A stretch of DNA of 64,000 bases. Source: CAZOOK01 sp964581385. GTDB lineage: Bacteria; Pseudomonadota; Gammaproteobacteria; Nevskiales; Nevskiaceae. Positions within the stretch are counted from its first letter, which is position 1. Each line of letters opens with the position of its first letter. The stretch is taken from NCBI GenBank assembly GCA_964581385.1, contig CAZOOK010000001.1, positions 62,001-126,000 of the forward strand, in the 5' to 3' direction. The position numbers were made by a program, and so were the translations under genes. Positions 27,001-35,877 of this stretch are shown here, piece by piece. The notes under the pieces were generated by a model. That model saw nothing but the letters and a program-made list of their open reading frames with translations. It made no database searches and was not told the origin of the DNA.

Positions 27001-28134
27001 TCAGTCCAGCGTCTTCCTGTAAAACCGCGTGCCGATGGCCATCACGACGACGGTGAAGAGTATCAACGGCCACAGATTCGGCCAGAGGTCCAGCCAGCCG
27101 TCGCCTTTGAGCATGAGGTTGCGTACGACGCGCAGAAAGTAGGTTAGTGGCAGCAGGCTGCCAAGCACTTGCGCCCATCCCGGCATGCCGCGGAATGGGA
27201 ACATGAAGCCGGACAGCAGAATCGATGGCAGGAAATAAAAAAAAGTCATCTGCATGGCCTGCAACTGATTGCGAGCGAGCGAGGACAGCGTGATGCCGAT
27301 CGTGAGATTGCCGGCGATGAACAACAGGATCGCGAAGAACAGGATCGTCAGGCTGCCAAGGAACGGCACACCGAACAGGAAGCGCGCGGACAGCAGGATG
27401 ATCCCGGCCTGGATCAGGCCGATGAAGATGTAGGGCACGATCTTGCCGGTCATCACTTCCAGCGGCGTGACTGGCGTCGCCAGCATGTTTTCCATGGTGC
27501 CGTGCTCGCGTTCGCGCGTAATCGCCAGCCCGGTCATCAGCACCATGGTCATGGTCAGGATCACACCCATGAGGCCGGGAACGATGTTGTATTGCGTGAT
27601 ACCTTCCGGGTTGTACAGACCATGCACACGGACTTCGAACGGCGTCCTGCCGCCGGCGAGATGCAAGAGCGGACCTTTTAGATCGTTCTGCAGCGCGGAT
27701 TGTGCGAGCTGACGCACAGCGTTGATGGCATTGCCGGTGGTCGAAGGATCGGTGGCGTCGGCTTCGATCAGAATCGCCGGTGGTTCACCGCGCAGCAGGC
27801 GGCGCGTGAAATTCGCAGGAATAGAGACAACGAACTGCACGTCACCGCGCCGCAGTGCTTCCTCGCCTTCTCGTTCTGTCGCGAATTGCCGGACGAAGTG
27901 GAAGTAGCCCGTGTGGTCCATGCCGGTGAGGAAGCTGCGGGTGAACGGACTGTCGTCGGCGGCGATGATCGCTGTTGGCAAGTGTTTGGGATCACCGTTG
28001 ATCGCGAAGCCGAACAGCAGCAGTTGCACCAGCGGAATGCCGATGATCATCGCGAAAGTGATGCGGTCACGCCGCAACTGCAGAAACTCCTTGAGTACAA
28101 CGCTCCACCAGCGCGGAAATGAGAACCAGCTCAT
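27001..28134 (-). CDS. ABC-2 type export permease (YbhR/YhhJ-like)
   Basis: The 377-residue inner-membrane protein has one N-terminal membrane segment (about 25-45, IIGIPLVQLLLFGFAING), a large periplasmic loop and five or six C-terminal membrane segments (from about 180). This is the ABC2_membrane_3 layout. ITREREHGTMENMLATPVTPLEVMTGKI is diagnostic of these permeases. The ATG at 28134 overlaps the stop of the ATPase gene (ATGA); the open frame upstream is Arg-rich shadow sequence. Together with the ATPase and HlyD-type genes it forms a three-gene exporter, probably for drugs or lipophilic compounds. Confidence 0.89.
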   Translation of the reverse strand: MSWFSFPRWWSVVLKEFLQLRRDRITFAMIIGIPLVQLLLFGFAINGDPKHLPTAIIAADDSPFTRSFLTGMDHTGYFHFVRQFATEREGEEALRRGDVQFVVSIPANFTRRLLRGEPPAILIEADATDPSTTGNAINAVRQLAQSALQNDLKGPLLHLAGGRTPFEVRVHGLYNPEGITQYNIVPGLMGVILTMTMVLMTGLAITREREHGTMENMLATPVTPLEVMTGKIVPYIFIGLIQAGIILLSARFLFGVPFLGSLTILFFAILLFIAGNLTIGITLSSLARNQLQAMQMTFFYFLPSILLSGFMFPFRGMPGWAQVLGSLLPLTYFLRVVRNLMLKGDGWLDLWPNLWPLILFTVVVMAIGTRFYRKTLD

Positions 28135-29066
28135 TCCCGCGCCTCGATATCGTCGGCGTTTTCCTTCATCAGGTAGACGAATACGTCTTCGAGTCCGGTC
28201 TCGATGCGCGCGACGCGATAACGTGTATCGCCGGCGATGCCGTCGAGCGTGCGTTCCAGCGACGCGGTGTCGCGACCGCTGACGTGCAAGGTGCTGCCGA
28301 ACGAGATCAGTTGTTCGACACCGGGCGCTGTCTTCAGCCCGCGTTCGAGTTCGGTAAGATCGTCGCCCTTGATCAACCACGTGTCGATGCCTTGCTTCGC
28401 GATGATTTCGGCTGCAGTGCCTTGCACGAGCAACTGGCCGTAGGCGATGTAGGCGAGTTTGTGGCAGCGCTCGGCTTCATCCATGTAGTGTGTGCTGACC
28501 AGCACCGAGATGCCGCGCGCGGCAAGCTGGTGGATTTCCTCCCAGAAATCGCGTCGCGCTTTCGGATCGACACCGGCGGTGGGTTCATCGAGCAGCAGCA
28601 GGTCGGGTTCGTGCAGCAAGCAGGCAGTGAGCGCGAGGCGTTGCTTCCAGCCACCAGACAGCGTGCCCGCGAGCTGGTCCGCGCGCGAGGAGAGGCCGAG
28701 CTGTTCGAGACTGCGGTCGACCGTTTCGCGGCGGCGCGGCATTTCGTAGAGCCGTGCGATGAAGTCGAGATTTTCGCGAATTGATAGGTCTTCCCACATC
28801 GAGAAGCGTTGTGTCATGTAGCCGACGCGGCGCTTGATTTTGCCGCTTTCGCGCAGGATGTTGAAACCAAGACAAGTGCCGGCGCCGGAGTCCGGCGTCA
28901 GCAGACCGCACAGCATGCGGATCGACGTGGTTTTGCCGCTGCCGTTGGGGCCGAGGAAGCCAAAGATTTCGCCGCGACGCACCTGCATCGATAGGTCGCG
29001 GACGACGTGACGTGCGCCGAAACTTTTGTTGAGGCCGCGCACATCGATGACCAGGTCGGCACTCAC
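28131..29066 (-). CDS. ABC transporter ATP-binding protein (YbhF/CcmA-like)
   Basis: The 311-residue ATPase has Walker A GPNGSGKT, the signature LSGGWKQRL, Walker B LLLLDEPTAGVD and the switch His in VSTHYMDEAERC. It is a single-domain exporter ATPase with a roughly 90-residue C-terminal extension seen in ABC-2 systems. The start is GTG at 29066, overlapping the upstream stop by one base; the downstream permease overlaps by four. It powers the permease encoded next. Confidence 0.91.
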   Translation of the reverse strand: MSADLVIDVRGLNKSFGARHVVRDLSMQVRRGEIFGFLGPNGSGKTTSIRMLCGLLTPDSGAGTCLGFNILRESGKIKRRVGYMTQRFSMWEDLSIRENLDFIARLYEMPRRRETVDRSLEQLGLSSRADQLAGTLSGGWKQRLALTACLLHEPDLLLLDEPTAGVDPKARRDFWEEIHQLAARGISVLVSTHYMDEAERCHKLAYIAYGQLLVQGTAAEIIAKQGIDTWLIKGDDLTELERGLKTAPGVEQLISFGSTLHVSGRDTASLERTLDGIAGDTRYRVARIETGLEDVFVYLMKENADDIEARE

Positions 29067-30040
29067 TACAGCCGAACCTCCACCGGCTGGCCGGGATGCA
29101 GCTGCAGAGCCTCCTGCGGACGCGTGTGTGCTTCGACCATGAACACCAGCTTCGAGCGCGTCTCGTTACTGAATATCACGGGTGGCGTGAATTCAGGCTG
29201 CGTCGAGATATAAGTGATGGCAGCCGGTAGCGGCTGGCCGCAGCCGTCGCAGGCGATCGTCACAGCCCGGCCGATTTTCAGTTCGCCGAGACGCGTTTCC
29301 GGCACGAAGAAACGCACTTTCACATTGCCTGGAGTCAGCAGGCTTATGACCGGATTGCCCGCCGCCACCCATTCACCTTGGACATACAGCGTGTCAAAGA
29401 CCAGCCCGGCCGCTGGCGCTTCGACGGTTTTCTGATCGAGACGCCACTGCGCCTGGTCCAGTGCTGCCTGCGAAGCTTTCAGCTGCGCTTCCTGGGCGTG
29501 GATTTGCTGCTCGCGGGCCGCGAGTTCGTTCGCCTTGAGTTGATTGCTCAGCTCGTCGACGCGTGCCCGATCGCGCTGGTGCGTCGTGCGTGTAGCGTCG
29601 AGTTGCGCATGCGAAATTGAGCCATCGGCGAACTGCTTTTCGTCGCGCTGAAACTGCGTAGCCGACAGACGTTCCGATTCAGTTGCCTGAGCGAGCTGTG
29701 CGCGGATCACGTCGAGTTCGGCCGGGCGTTTGCCGGTCTTCAGATCAGCCAGCTGTGCTTGCGCCGCCTGCAATTGCTGCTTGGCCTGCCGCAGCCCGGC
29801 GGACTCGTTGTCCTGCTCCAGCGCGAACAGTGGTGCCTGCGCAGATACGGTTTGTCCGCGCGTCACTTTCAGACTGTCCAGACGGCCCGCTTCCGGCGCG
29901 GCGATGTAGATGAATTCGCCTTCAACGTAACCCTGGTAACTGTTCAGCGAATGCGAGTTGCAGCTGGCCGCCTGTACGACGCACAACGCTACACACACGC
30001 ATACGAGGGATTTTCGCAAGCGATCAATCCGCGCGGACAT
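29066..30040 (-). CDS. HlyD-family membrane fusion protein (YbhG-like)
   Basis: The 324-residue periplasmic adaptor has an N-terminal signal with a lipobox-like QAASC near residue 26. It then has a split biotinyl-lipoyl domain (YIAAPEAGRLDSL and VEAPAAGLVFDTL) flanking an Ala/Gln/Lys-rich coiled-coil hairpin (about 80-180), and a C-terminal beta-barrel region. It would link the ABC-2 exporter to an outer-membrane channel; no TolC-like gene is in this operon. ATG at 30040 is preferred; TTG four codons upstream is possible. It is the first gene of the operon. Confidence 0.86.
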   Translation of the reverse strand: MSARIDRLRKSLVCVCVALCVVQAASCNSHSLNSYQGYVEGEFIYIAAPEAGRLDSLKVTRGQTVSAQAPLFALEQDNESAGLRQAKQQLQAAQAQLADLKTGKRPAELDVIRAQLAQATESERLSATQFQRDEKQFADGSISHAQLDATRTTHQRDRARVDELSNQLKANELAAREQQIHAQEAQLKASQAALDQAQWRLDQKTVEAPAAGLVFDTLYVQGEWVAAGNPVISLLTPGNVKVRFFVPETRLGELKIGRAVTIACDGCGQPLPAAITYISTQPEFTPPVIFSNETRSKLVFMVEAHTRPQEALQLHPGQPVEVRL

Positions 30041-30065
30041 AATGTATTCCAAATTTTTCGGACCT

Positions 30066-31574
30066 TCAGGAAGAGCAACTCACTTCAATATGTCGCAGTG
30101 CTGCCGGCGGTTCCGCTGCGGAGCTTTCTTGTTCCGGCTGTTCGTCGAACGGATTTTCCAGCAGCTTCATCAATGTATCGATCTCACTGAAATCACCGGC
30201 CTGCGCCTTATCGATTGCAATCTGTGCGAGATGATTGCGCAGCACATATTTTGGATTCGCGCGATTCATGCGCAAGACGCGCGCGCCGTCGTCCGATTGC
30301 TCGGCGCGCAAGCGCGCACGGTAGTCGGCGATCCAGGCGTCGAAAGTTTCGAGATCTGCGATTTCGTCGCGCACCCCATGAGCCGGCGCATCGCTGTCGG
30401 TGCGCAGTCGCGCGAGATGCCGGAAGCTGCGCGTGAAGTCGCTCTTGCCTCGATGCAGGATCGTCAGGAAGCGGTTGATCAGATCCTCGTCGCCTTCGCG
30501 CAGTTCGCGCAGGCCGAGCTTGTCGGCCCACAGGCGTTTCATCATCTCGGTGTATGCCGGCGGATAGCGGTCGAGGATGCCGTTCGCGATCTCGATGGCC
30601 TTGTCCATATCGTCGGCGAGCAATGGTAGCGTTGCCTGCAGCAGGCGCGAGCAGTTCCAGTGGCCGATTTGCGGCTGCCGATCGTAGGCGTAGCGGCCGC
30701 CTTCGTCGGAATGGTTGCAGATGTGATTCGCGTCGAATCCGTCGAGGAATCCGAACGGTCCGTAATCCAGCGTCAGGCCGAGCGCGGAGAAATTGTCGGT
30801 GTTCATTACGCCGTGGCAAAAGCCCACAGCTTGCCAGCGCGCCATCAAGCGTGCGGTGCGCTCGACGAGTTCCATTAGCCACGCCGCATAGCGGTCGGGG
30901 TGCCGCGAGAATTGCGGAAAATTTTCATCGATGACGTGATCCGCCAAGGGTGCCAGCCGTTGGTGCTGATTCTGGTAATAAAAGAACTCGAAGTGACCGA
31001 AGCGCACGAAGCTCGGCGCGACGCGGCAGACGACGGCGGCGGACTCGATCGTTTCGCGCCGTACTGGTTCCGGGGAAGAGATCAGCGCCAGCGCGCGCGT
31101 GGTCGGGATGTTGAGCGCGTGCATCGCTTCCGAGCACAGGTATTCGCGAATCGAGGAGCGCAGCACGGCGCGACCGTCGGCGAAGCGCGAGTAAGGGGTT
31201 TGTCCCGCACCTTTGAGTTGCAGTTCCACGCGAGCGCCGCCCGGCATGCGCACTTCAGCAATGATCAGCGCGCGGCCGTCGCCGAGCTGCGGGACATAGG
31301 TGCCGAACTGGTGACCGGCGTACACCGACGCGATACTTGTGTAGCCGGGCCACGGCTGGTTTCCGGCCATTGCCGCGACAAACGACGGACTGCGTATGGC
31401 TTCCATGTCAAGGCCGAGTTCGGCCGACAGCCGTTCATTGACGTGAACCAACCGCGGTTCGATCAGTGGCGTGGCCGCAACGGGCGTGACGTAAGATTCG
31501 CCGAGGCCAGCATAGTGTGGCGCGAGAGACAGGCGCTCGAAGCTGTGGGTGTTGAACGATGATGGGCTATCCAT
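30066..31574 (-). CDS. selO: Protein adenylyltransferase SelO (YdiU)
   Basis: The 502-residue pseudokinase-fold enzyme transfers AMP to protein hydroxyl groups. Visible features are YAGHQFGTYVPQLGDGRA, ELQLKGAGQTPYSRFADGRAVLRSSIREYLCSEAM split across the nucleotide-binding region, and GFCHGVMNTDN with LDYGPFGFLD, the metal-binding Asn and Asp region. The C-terminus ends in CSS, the position where eukaryotic SelO has selenocysteine followed by two serines; here it is an ordinary Cys codon. The ATG at 31574 gives the normal length; the frame stays open another 34 codons upstream. The family responds to oxidative stress. Confidence 0.91.
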   Translation of the reverse strand: MDSPSSFNTHSFERLSLAPHYAGLGESYVTPVAATPLIEPRLVHVNERLSAELGLDMEAIRSPSFVAAMAGNQPWPGYTSIASVYAGHQFGTYVPQLGDGRALIIAEVRMPGGARVELQLKGAGQTPYSRFADGRAVLRSSIREYLCSEAMHALNIPTTRALALISSPEPVRRETIESAAVVCRVAPSFVRFGHFEFFYYQNQHQRLAPLADHVIDENFPQFSRHPDRYAAWLMELVERTARLMARWQAVGFCHGVMNTDNFSALGLTLDYGPFGFLDGFDANHICNHSDEGGRYAYDRQPQIGHWNCSRLLQATLPLLADDMDKAIEIANGILDRYPPAYTEMMKRLWADKLGLRELREGDEDLINRFLTILHRGKSDFTRSFRHLARLRTDSDAPAHGVRDEIADLETFDAWIADYRARLRAEQSDDGARVLRMNRANPKYVLRNHLAQIAIDKAQAGDFSEIDTLMKLLENPFDEQPEQESSAAEPPAALRHIEVSCSS

Positions 31575-31692
31575 TCCGCCACTTTCCGCTCGTGGTGAGT
31601 TCAGGTCAATGTCCTTGCAAAGGGGTTTTCCCGCCGAATTGCCCCGGCGAGCATCGCTCGCGCAGAATGACGTCATTCAATAGGAGTGCCTC

Positions 31693-31884
31693 ATGATGTA
31701 TGAACAACCAATAGGAATCGGCGGGCTGCTGCTGCTGCTTGCCGATGTCTGGGCCATCATCAATGTCGCGCAGAGCTCGGCCGACAACGCCAAAAAAGCG
31801 GTCTGGATCGTCCTGATTCTGGTGTTGCCGCTCTTCGGCGTCATCCTCTGGTTTTTCCTCGGACCGCGCGGAGCGAAGACATGA
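31693..31884 (+). CDS. Small PLDc_N-domain membrane protein
   Basis: The 63-residue protein has two membrane helices (about 8-27 and 37-56) and the PLDc_N signature: a DVWAIINV first helix, KAVWIVLILVLPLFGVILWFFLGPRG in the second, and a basic end. Such domains begin some cardiolipin synthases but also occur alone with unknown function. TAGGAG lies before the ATG. It overlaps the next gene by ATGA, indicating translational coupling. Confidence 0.73.
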   Translation: MMYEQPIGIGGLLLLLADVWAIINVAQSSADNAKKAVWIVLILVLPLFGVILWFFLGPRGAKT

Positions 31885-32180
31885 GTACCGCAATCAAGGA
31901 TGCCGAACGTGACCACATCGAGGCGGCGGTTTTTCGTCGTTTGCTGGCGCATCTCGATCAGCGCAAGGATGTGCAGAACATCGACCTGATGAATCTCGCC
32001 GGCTTCTGCCGCAATTGCCTATCGAAGTGGTATGCCGAGGCGGCACGCCAGAATGGAATTGAGATTGCCGACGCCGAAGCGCGCGAGCGCGTTTACGGCA
32101 TGCCGTATCCGGAGTGGAAGCGCCTCTATCAGAAGGAAGCCACTTCCGAGCAGCAGGCGGGGTTGTCGAAGAAAGACTAG
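31881..32180 (+). CDS. DUF1244 family protein
   Basis: This 99-residue soluble protein is recognised by the DUF1244 core FRRLLAHLDQRKDVQNIDLMNL followed by AGFCRNCLSKWY and YGMPYPEWK (given here in pieces). The family is a small helical protein common in proteobacteria with no established role. The two cysteines in CRNC are conserved. It is coupled to the upstream PLDc_N gene by a 4-base overlap. Confidence 0.82.
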   Translation: MSTAIKDAERDHIEAAVFRRLLAHLDQRKDVQNIDLMNLAGFCRNCLSKWYAEAARQNGIEIADAEARERVYGMPYPEWKRLYQKEATSEQQAGLSKKD

Positions 32181-32231
32181 GCGGCAGTGCGTGCCCGCAT
32201 TGTTTATCGTTCCAATCGGCGGAGTTTCATT

Positions 32232-33083
32232 ATGAGCCTTAAATGCAAAACCCTTTTGATTACCGGCGGCAGTCGCGGCATCGGTTTGGCGATCGCGCTG
32301 CGCGCCGCGCGCGACGGCGCTAATATCGCCATCGCGGCGAAGACGTCCGAACCGCATCCCAAGCTGGCCGGCACCATCCACACCGCGGTCGAGGACATTG
32401 TCAAAGCGGGCGGCAAGGGGCTCCCGATCCAGTGCGATATCCGCGACGAAGCGCAGGTGGCGGCCGCGGTTGCCAAGACCGTGGAAACCTTCGGTGGTAT
32501 CGACATCCTCGTCAACAACGCCAGTGCCCTGTCGCTGACCGGCACAATGGAAACGGACATGAAGCGCTACGACCTGATGAACGGGATCAATGCGCGTGGC
32601 ACTTATATGCTGGGCCGGCACTGCATCCCGCATCTGCGCAAAGCCGCGAATCCGCACATCCTGACGCTGTCGCCGCCGCTCGACATGAAGGTAAAGTGGT
32701 TCGCGCCGCATGTCGCCTATTCGATGGCGAAGTACGGTATGAGCATGTGCACACTGGGCTGGTCCGAGGAATTCCGCAAGGACGGCATCGCGGCGAATTC
32801 GCTGTGGCCGCGCACCGCGATCGCCACGGCGGCGGTGAACATGATCGGCGGCGACGACCTTATGCGTCGCTCGCGCAAGCCGGAAATCATGGCTGACGCG
32901 GCGTACGTGATTCTCACCAAGTCCTCGCGCGAGTTCACTGGCAATTTCTGCATCGACGACGTGGTGCTGCACGAAGCCGGCGTGCGCGATTTTGCACAGT
33001 ACCATCCGGCACCCGGCATGAAGGAATCGGACCTGTGGGTTGATTTCTTCGTTCCGGATGAAACGCCGGCTTTGCCCATCTGA
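32232..33083 (+). CDS. Short-chain dehydrogenase/reductase (HSDL2-like)
   Basis: The 283-residue cytoplasmic oxidoreductase has a Rossmann motif TGGSRGIG (cofactor binding), NNASAL, and the substrate Ser region (TLSPPLDM) before the catalytic YSMAKYG. Its closest well-known relatives in pattern are hydroxysteroid dehydrogenase-like 2 proteins, with the long loop KTSEPHPKLAGTIHTA. The substrate is not known. ATG at 32232 is preferred, with GGAG about 9 bases upstream. greB follows 14 bases after its stop. Confidence 0.86.
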   Translation: MSLKCKTLLITGGSRGIGLAIALRAARDGANIAIAAKTSEPHPKLAGTIHTAVEDIVKAGGKGLPIQCDIRDEAQVAAAVAKTVETFGGIDILVNNASALSLTGTMETDMKRYDLMNGINARGTYMLGRHCIPHLRKAANPHILTLSPPLDMKVKWFAPHVAYSMAKYGMSMCTLGWSEEFRKDGIAANSLWPRTAIATAAVNMIGGDDLMRRSRKPEIMADAAYVILTKSSREFTGNFCIDDVVLHEAGVRDFAQYHPAPGMKESDLWVDFFVPDETPALPI

Positions 33084-33097
33084 ACGGAAAATTGCGA

Positions 33098-33649
33098 ATG
33101 GCTCGTGGCTGGGGACAGGAAGAGGATTTCGATTCCGACAAGGAAGAGACCGCGCCGGATGAGCCTGTGCGCAGCTCGCCATACGCCACGGCGGAAGGTT
33201 ATGCGCGGCTGAAGGCCGAGTATGACCAGCTTTGGAAAGTGCGCCGTCCGGAAGTGGTTCGGGCGCTTGCCGCCGCTGCCGCCGAGGGCGATCGTTCGGA
33301 GAACGCGGAGTACATCTATCGCAAGAAGGAGCTGCGCGAGATCGATCGCCGTGTGCGCTATCTGCAGATGCGTCTGCCGTTGCTGAAAGTCGTCGATAAA
33401 CCGCCAGCGGATGCGAAACGTGTGTTTTTCGGCGCGTGGGTCGAGATTGCGGGCGCCAGTGGCGACACCAAAAGCTATCGCATCGTCGGGCCCGACGAGA
33501 TCGATTCGGCGCGCGGGTATATCAGCGTCGACTCGCCGCTGGCGCGCGCGCTGCTTAAGCATACGCAGGGCGACGTGGTCGTCGCGAAATTGCCGGGCGG
33601 AGAAGCTGAGCTGGAAATCATAGCCGTGCGCTACGGGGCGCCGTCATGA
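33098..33649 (+). CDS. greB: Transcription elongation factor GreB
   Basis: This factor rescues backtracked RNA polymerase by stimulating transcript cleavage. The 183-residue protein has an N-terminal coiled coil with tip residues in EGDRSENAEYIYRKKELREID and a C-terminal FKBP-like domain ending with GEAELEIIAVRY. GreB-type features are RVRYLQMRL and the basic residues in the coil. It has an N-terminal extension of about 30 acidic residues. Start chosen at ATG 33098; a TTG two codons upstream is possible. It overlaps the following SDR gene by ATGA. Confidence 0.93.
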   Translation: MARGWGQEEDFDSDKEETAPDEPVRSSPYATAEGYARLKAEYDQLWKVRRPEVVRALAAAAAEGDRSENAEYIYRKKELREIDRRVRYLQMRLPLLKVVDKPPADAKRVFFGAWVEIAGASGDTKSYRIVGPDEIDSARGYISVDSPLARALLKHTQGDVVVAKLPGGEAELEIIAVRYGAPS

Positions 33650-34461
33650 CGATCTTCGCAGGGAAGACGGCTCTCGTGACGGGCGCCGCGACCGGACTGG
33701 GCCGGGCGCTTGCGGAAGAACTTGGCCGCCGTGGCGCCGTCGTCTATGTGAGTGCGCTGACGCAAGCCGAGGCCGAACCGGTTGCTGAGAACATCCGCCA
33801 GTCCGGCGCAGTCGCGCATGCCATCAAGCTGGATGTGCGCGAGATCGCCGATATCGAGTCGGCCATGGACCAGATTTGCGCGGCGAATGGCCGTCTGGAT
33901 TATGTGTTCAACAACGCCGGCATTGTGTTCATCGGCGAATTTCGCGAAATGCGCCCGACGCAAATTGAAAATCTGATTGCCACCAATTTCACTGGTCCGT
34001 CACTCATCATGCTGTGTGCATTCCAGCGTATGCGTGCGCAGGGTGGTGGCCATATCGTCAACACGGCGTCGCACGGTGGTTTGATGCCGGTGGCGACAAT
34101 GGCGATGTATTCCGGAACCAAACACGGCATCGTCGGGCTATCGACTAGCCTGCGGGCGGAGGCGGCACCTGACAACGTGCGTATCAGCACCATCTGCATG
34201 GGGTTCGTCGAATCGTCGTTGATCCGCTCGGCGGACAAAGGCGAGGGTGCCGACAAGGGAATTGCCGCAATACTGCCAATCAAGCCCTGGCCGGCCGCAC
34301 GCGCCGCCGATCGCGTATTGCGCGGTGTAGTCCGCAATGAACCGTTGATCCTGTTTCCGGTCTACGTGAAACTGGCATGGTGGCTGCACCGCATCTCGCC
34401 ATGGCTCAGCAACTGGATGATTGCCAAGTCATTCGAGACTTACTGCAAAGCGCGGAGTTAG
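33646..34461 (+). CDS. Short-chain dehydrogenase/reductase
   Basis: The 271-residue protein has the classical SDR motifs: TGAATGLG for NAD(P), NNAGIV, the Ser region TASHG and YSGTKHG (catalytic Tyr and Lys). The end is hydrophobic (LFPVYVKLAWWLHRISPW), suggesting membrane association. The start codon overlaps the greB stop, so the two are cotranslated. The substrate is unknown. Confidence 0.86.
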   Translation: MTIFAGKTALVTGAATGLGRALAEELGRRGAVVYVSALTQAEAEPVAENIRQSGAVAHAIKLDVREIADIESAMDQICAANGRLDYVFNNAGIVFIGEFREMRPTQIENLIATNFTGPSLIMLCAFQRMRAQGGGHIVNTASHGGLMPVATMAMYSGTKHGIVGLSTSLRAEAAPDNVRISTICMGFVESSLIRSADKGEGADKGIAAILPIKPWPAARAADRVLRGVVRNEPLILFPVYVKLAWWLHRISPWLSNWMIAKSFETYCKARS

Positions 34462-34482
34462 ATCGCGGCGCTACACTAAATC

Positions 34483-34752
34483 ATGGTCCGAGTGACATTT
34501 ACTCAGCAGCTCGAACGCTTCACGAAGGTGCCGCAGATTGAATGTTCGGCTGCAACGCTAAGCGAGGCGCTGGAAGCAGCTTTCGTAGTGAACCCGCAGC
34601 TGCGTGGCTATGTCCTCGACGAGCAGGGCCATCTGCGCAAGCATGTCGCTGTATTCATCGACGGCCTGCGGGTCCGCGATCGTGAGAGCCTGGGTAACGT
34701 GCTGGCCCCGACCAGCCATATTTATGTCCTGCAGGCATTATCAGGGGGATAG
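34483..34752 (+). CDS. ThiS/MoaD-like ubiquitin-fold protein
   Basis: The 89-residue protein has a predicted beta-grasp fold and ends in ALSGG, the Gly-Gly terminus used by ThiS, MoaD and related sulfur carriers. The pattern of an early basic strand, a SEALEAAF helix, LRGYVLDEQGHLRKHVAVFIDG and HIYVLQALSGG fits MoaD/ThiS. No moa, thi or E1-like (MoeB/ThiF) gene is adjacent. It starts 21 bases after the SDR gene, with a weak ribosome site, and is followed after 3 bases by a predicted beta-propeller gene. Confidence 0.74.
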   Translation: MVRVTFTQQLERFTKVPQIECSAATLSEALEAAFVVNPQLRGYVLDEQGHLRKHVAVFIDGLRVRDRESLGNVLAPTSHIYVLQALSGG

Positions 34753-34755
34753 CGA

Positions 34756-35838
34756 ATGGCCACCCGCGCCTGGATTTCCACACGCAAAGGATTGTTTGAG
34801 CTACGGCGTTCCGGGCGCCGGTGGCGCATCGGACGCGCCAGCTTCGTCGGCGACCCGGTGACGATGACACTTCCGCTCGGTTCCCCCGGACGGGTTCTGG
34901 CGGCGTTGAAGCTCGGACACTTCGATGTCAAATGCCATATCTCCGATGATGCCGGCGTCAGCTGGCGCGAAGTCGCGACTCCCTCCTATCCGATCCAGCC
35001 TGCGGACGCAAAGGATGACGTGCCGTGGAAGCTGGTGCAGATCTGGTCGCTGGCGGCAGCCGGTGGGACCCTGTGGGCGGGGACTCTACCGGGCGGACTG
35101 TTCCGCTCGGATGACAACGCCGCTTCATGGCAACTCGTCGAGTCGCTGTGGCAGCGGCCTGAGCGCAGGGAATGGCTGGGCGGTGGCTACGACGTGCCTG
35201 GCATTCATTCGATCTGCATCGATCCGCGCGACACGCGACGCATGCTCCTCGGCATCAGCTGTGGCGGCGCATGGTTCAGCGAAGATGGTGGCGCCAACTG
35301 GCGCATCCGCGCAGCGGGAATGCGCGCCGGCTATATGCCGCCGGAGCGTGCAGACGATCAGAACATTCAGGACCCTCACGCAATCGGACAATGCGCGAGC
35401 GCGCCCGAAGTCCTTTGGTGTCAGCATCATTCCGGCATCTGGCGATCCACTGATACCGGCGCGTCGTGGCAGGAAGTCCGCGACGTGCCGGTATCCAATT
35501 TCGGATTCGCTGTTGCCGTCCATCCGCACGACCCCAATACCGCGTGGTTCGTGCCGGCGATTTCCGATCAGCGCCGTGTGCCCGCGGAAGGTGCACTCGT
35601 CGTTAATCGTACCCGTGACGGCGGTCGCAGTTTCGAGACGTTGCGCAAGGGTTTGCCGAAAGCCGGTTGCTACGATCTGATGTATCGCCATGGGCTCGCT
35701 GTCTCCGAAGATGGCCAAACCTTGGTGATGGGCAGCACCACTGGCAATCTGTGGATCAGCGAGGACGCGGGCGACTCCTGGAAAATTGTTTCCTCGCATC
35801 TTCCGCCGGTCTACGCAGTTCGTTTTGAAGCAGGCTAG
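34756..35838 (+). CDS. BNR/sialidase-like beta-propeller protein
   Basis: The 360-residue protein has at least four Asp-box (BNR) motifs of the S-x-D-x-G-x-x-W type: SDDAGVSW, SEDGGANW, STDTGASW and SEDAGDSW, with RSDDNAASW as a fifth. This marks a sialidase or VPS10-like beta-propeller. There is no signal peptide, so it is probably cytoplasmic, and the catalytic Arg triad of true sialidases is not evident. GGGGGAT precedes the ATG. It directly follows the ThiS-like gene, suggesting a joint function that I cannot name. Confidence 0.77.
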   Translation: MATRAWISTRKGLFELRRSGRRWRIGRASFVGDPVTMTLPLGSPGRVLAALKLGHFDVKCHISDDAGVSWREVATPSYPIQPADAKDDVPWKLVQIWSLAAAGGTLWAGTLPGGLFRSDDNAASWQLVESLWQRPERREWLGGGYDVPGIHSICIDPRDTRRMLLGISCGGAWFSEDGGANWRIRAAGMRAGYMPPERADDQNIQDPHAIGQCASAPEVLWCQHHSGIWRSTDTGASWQEVRDVPVSNFGFAVAVHPHDPNTAWFVPAISDQRRVPAEGALVVNRTRDGGRSFETLRKGLPKAGCYDLMYRHGLAVSEDGQTLVMGSTTGNLWISEDAGDSWKIVSSHLPPVYAVRFEAG

Positions 35839-35877
35839 CGCGGCACCATAATCTTCTTGCAGTTTGGAAATCATTCG

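Noticed and set aside
28135..28380. N-terminal extension of the ABC permease
   Set aside because: It overlaps the ATPase gene in another frame and is Arg-rich; ATG 28134 makes a standard ATGA overlap and family-like start.
34756..35838. Secreted sialidase
   Set aside because: Asp boxes are present, but there is no signal peptide and no catalytic Arg triad could be seen; Asp boxes also occur in non-enzymatic propellers.
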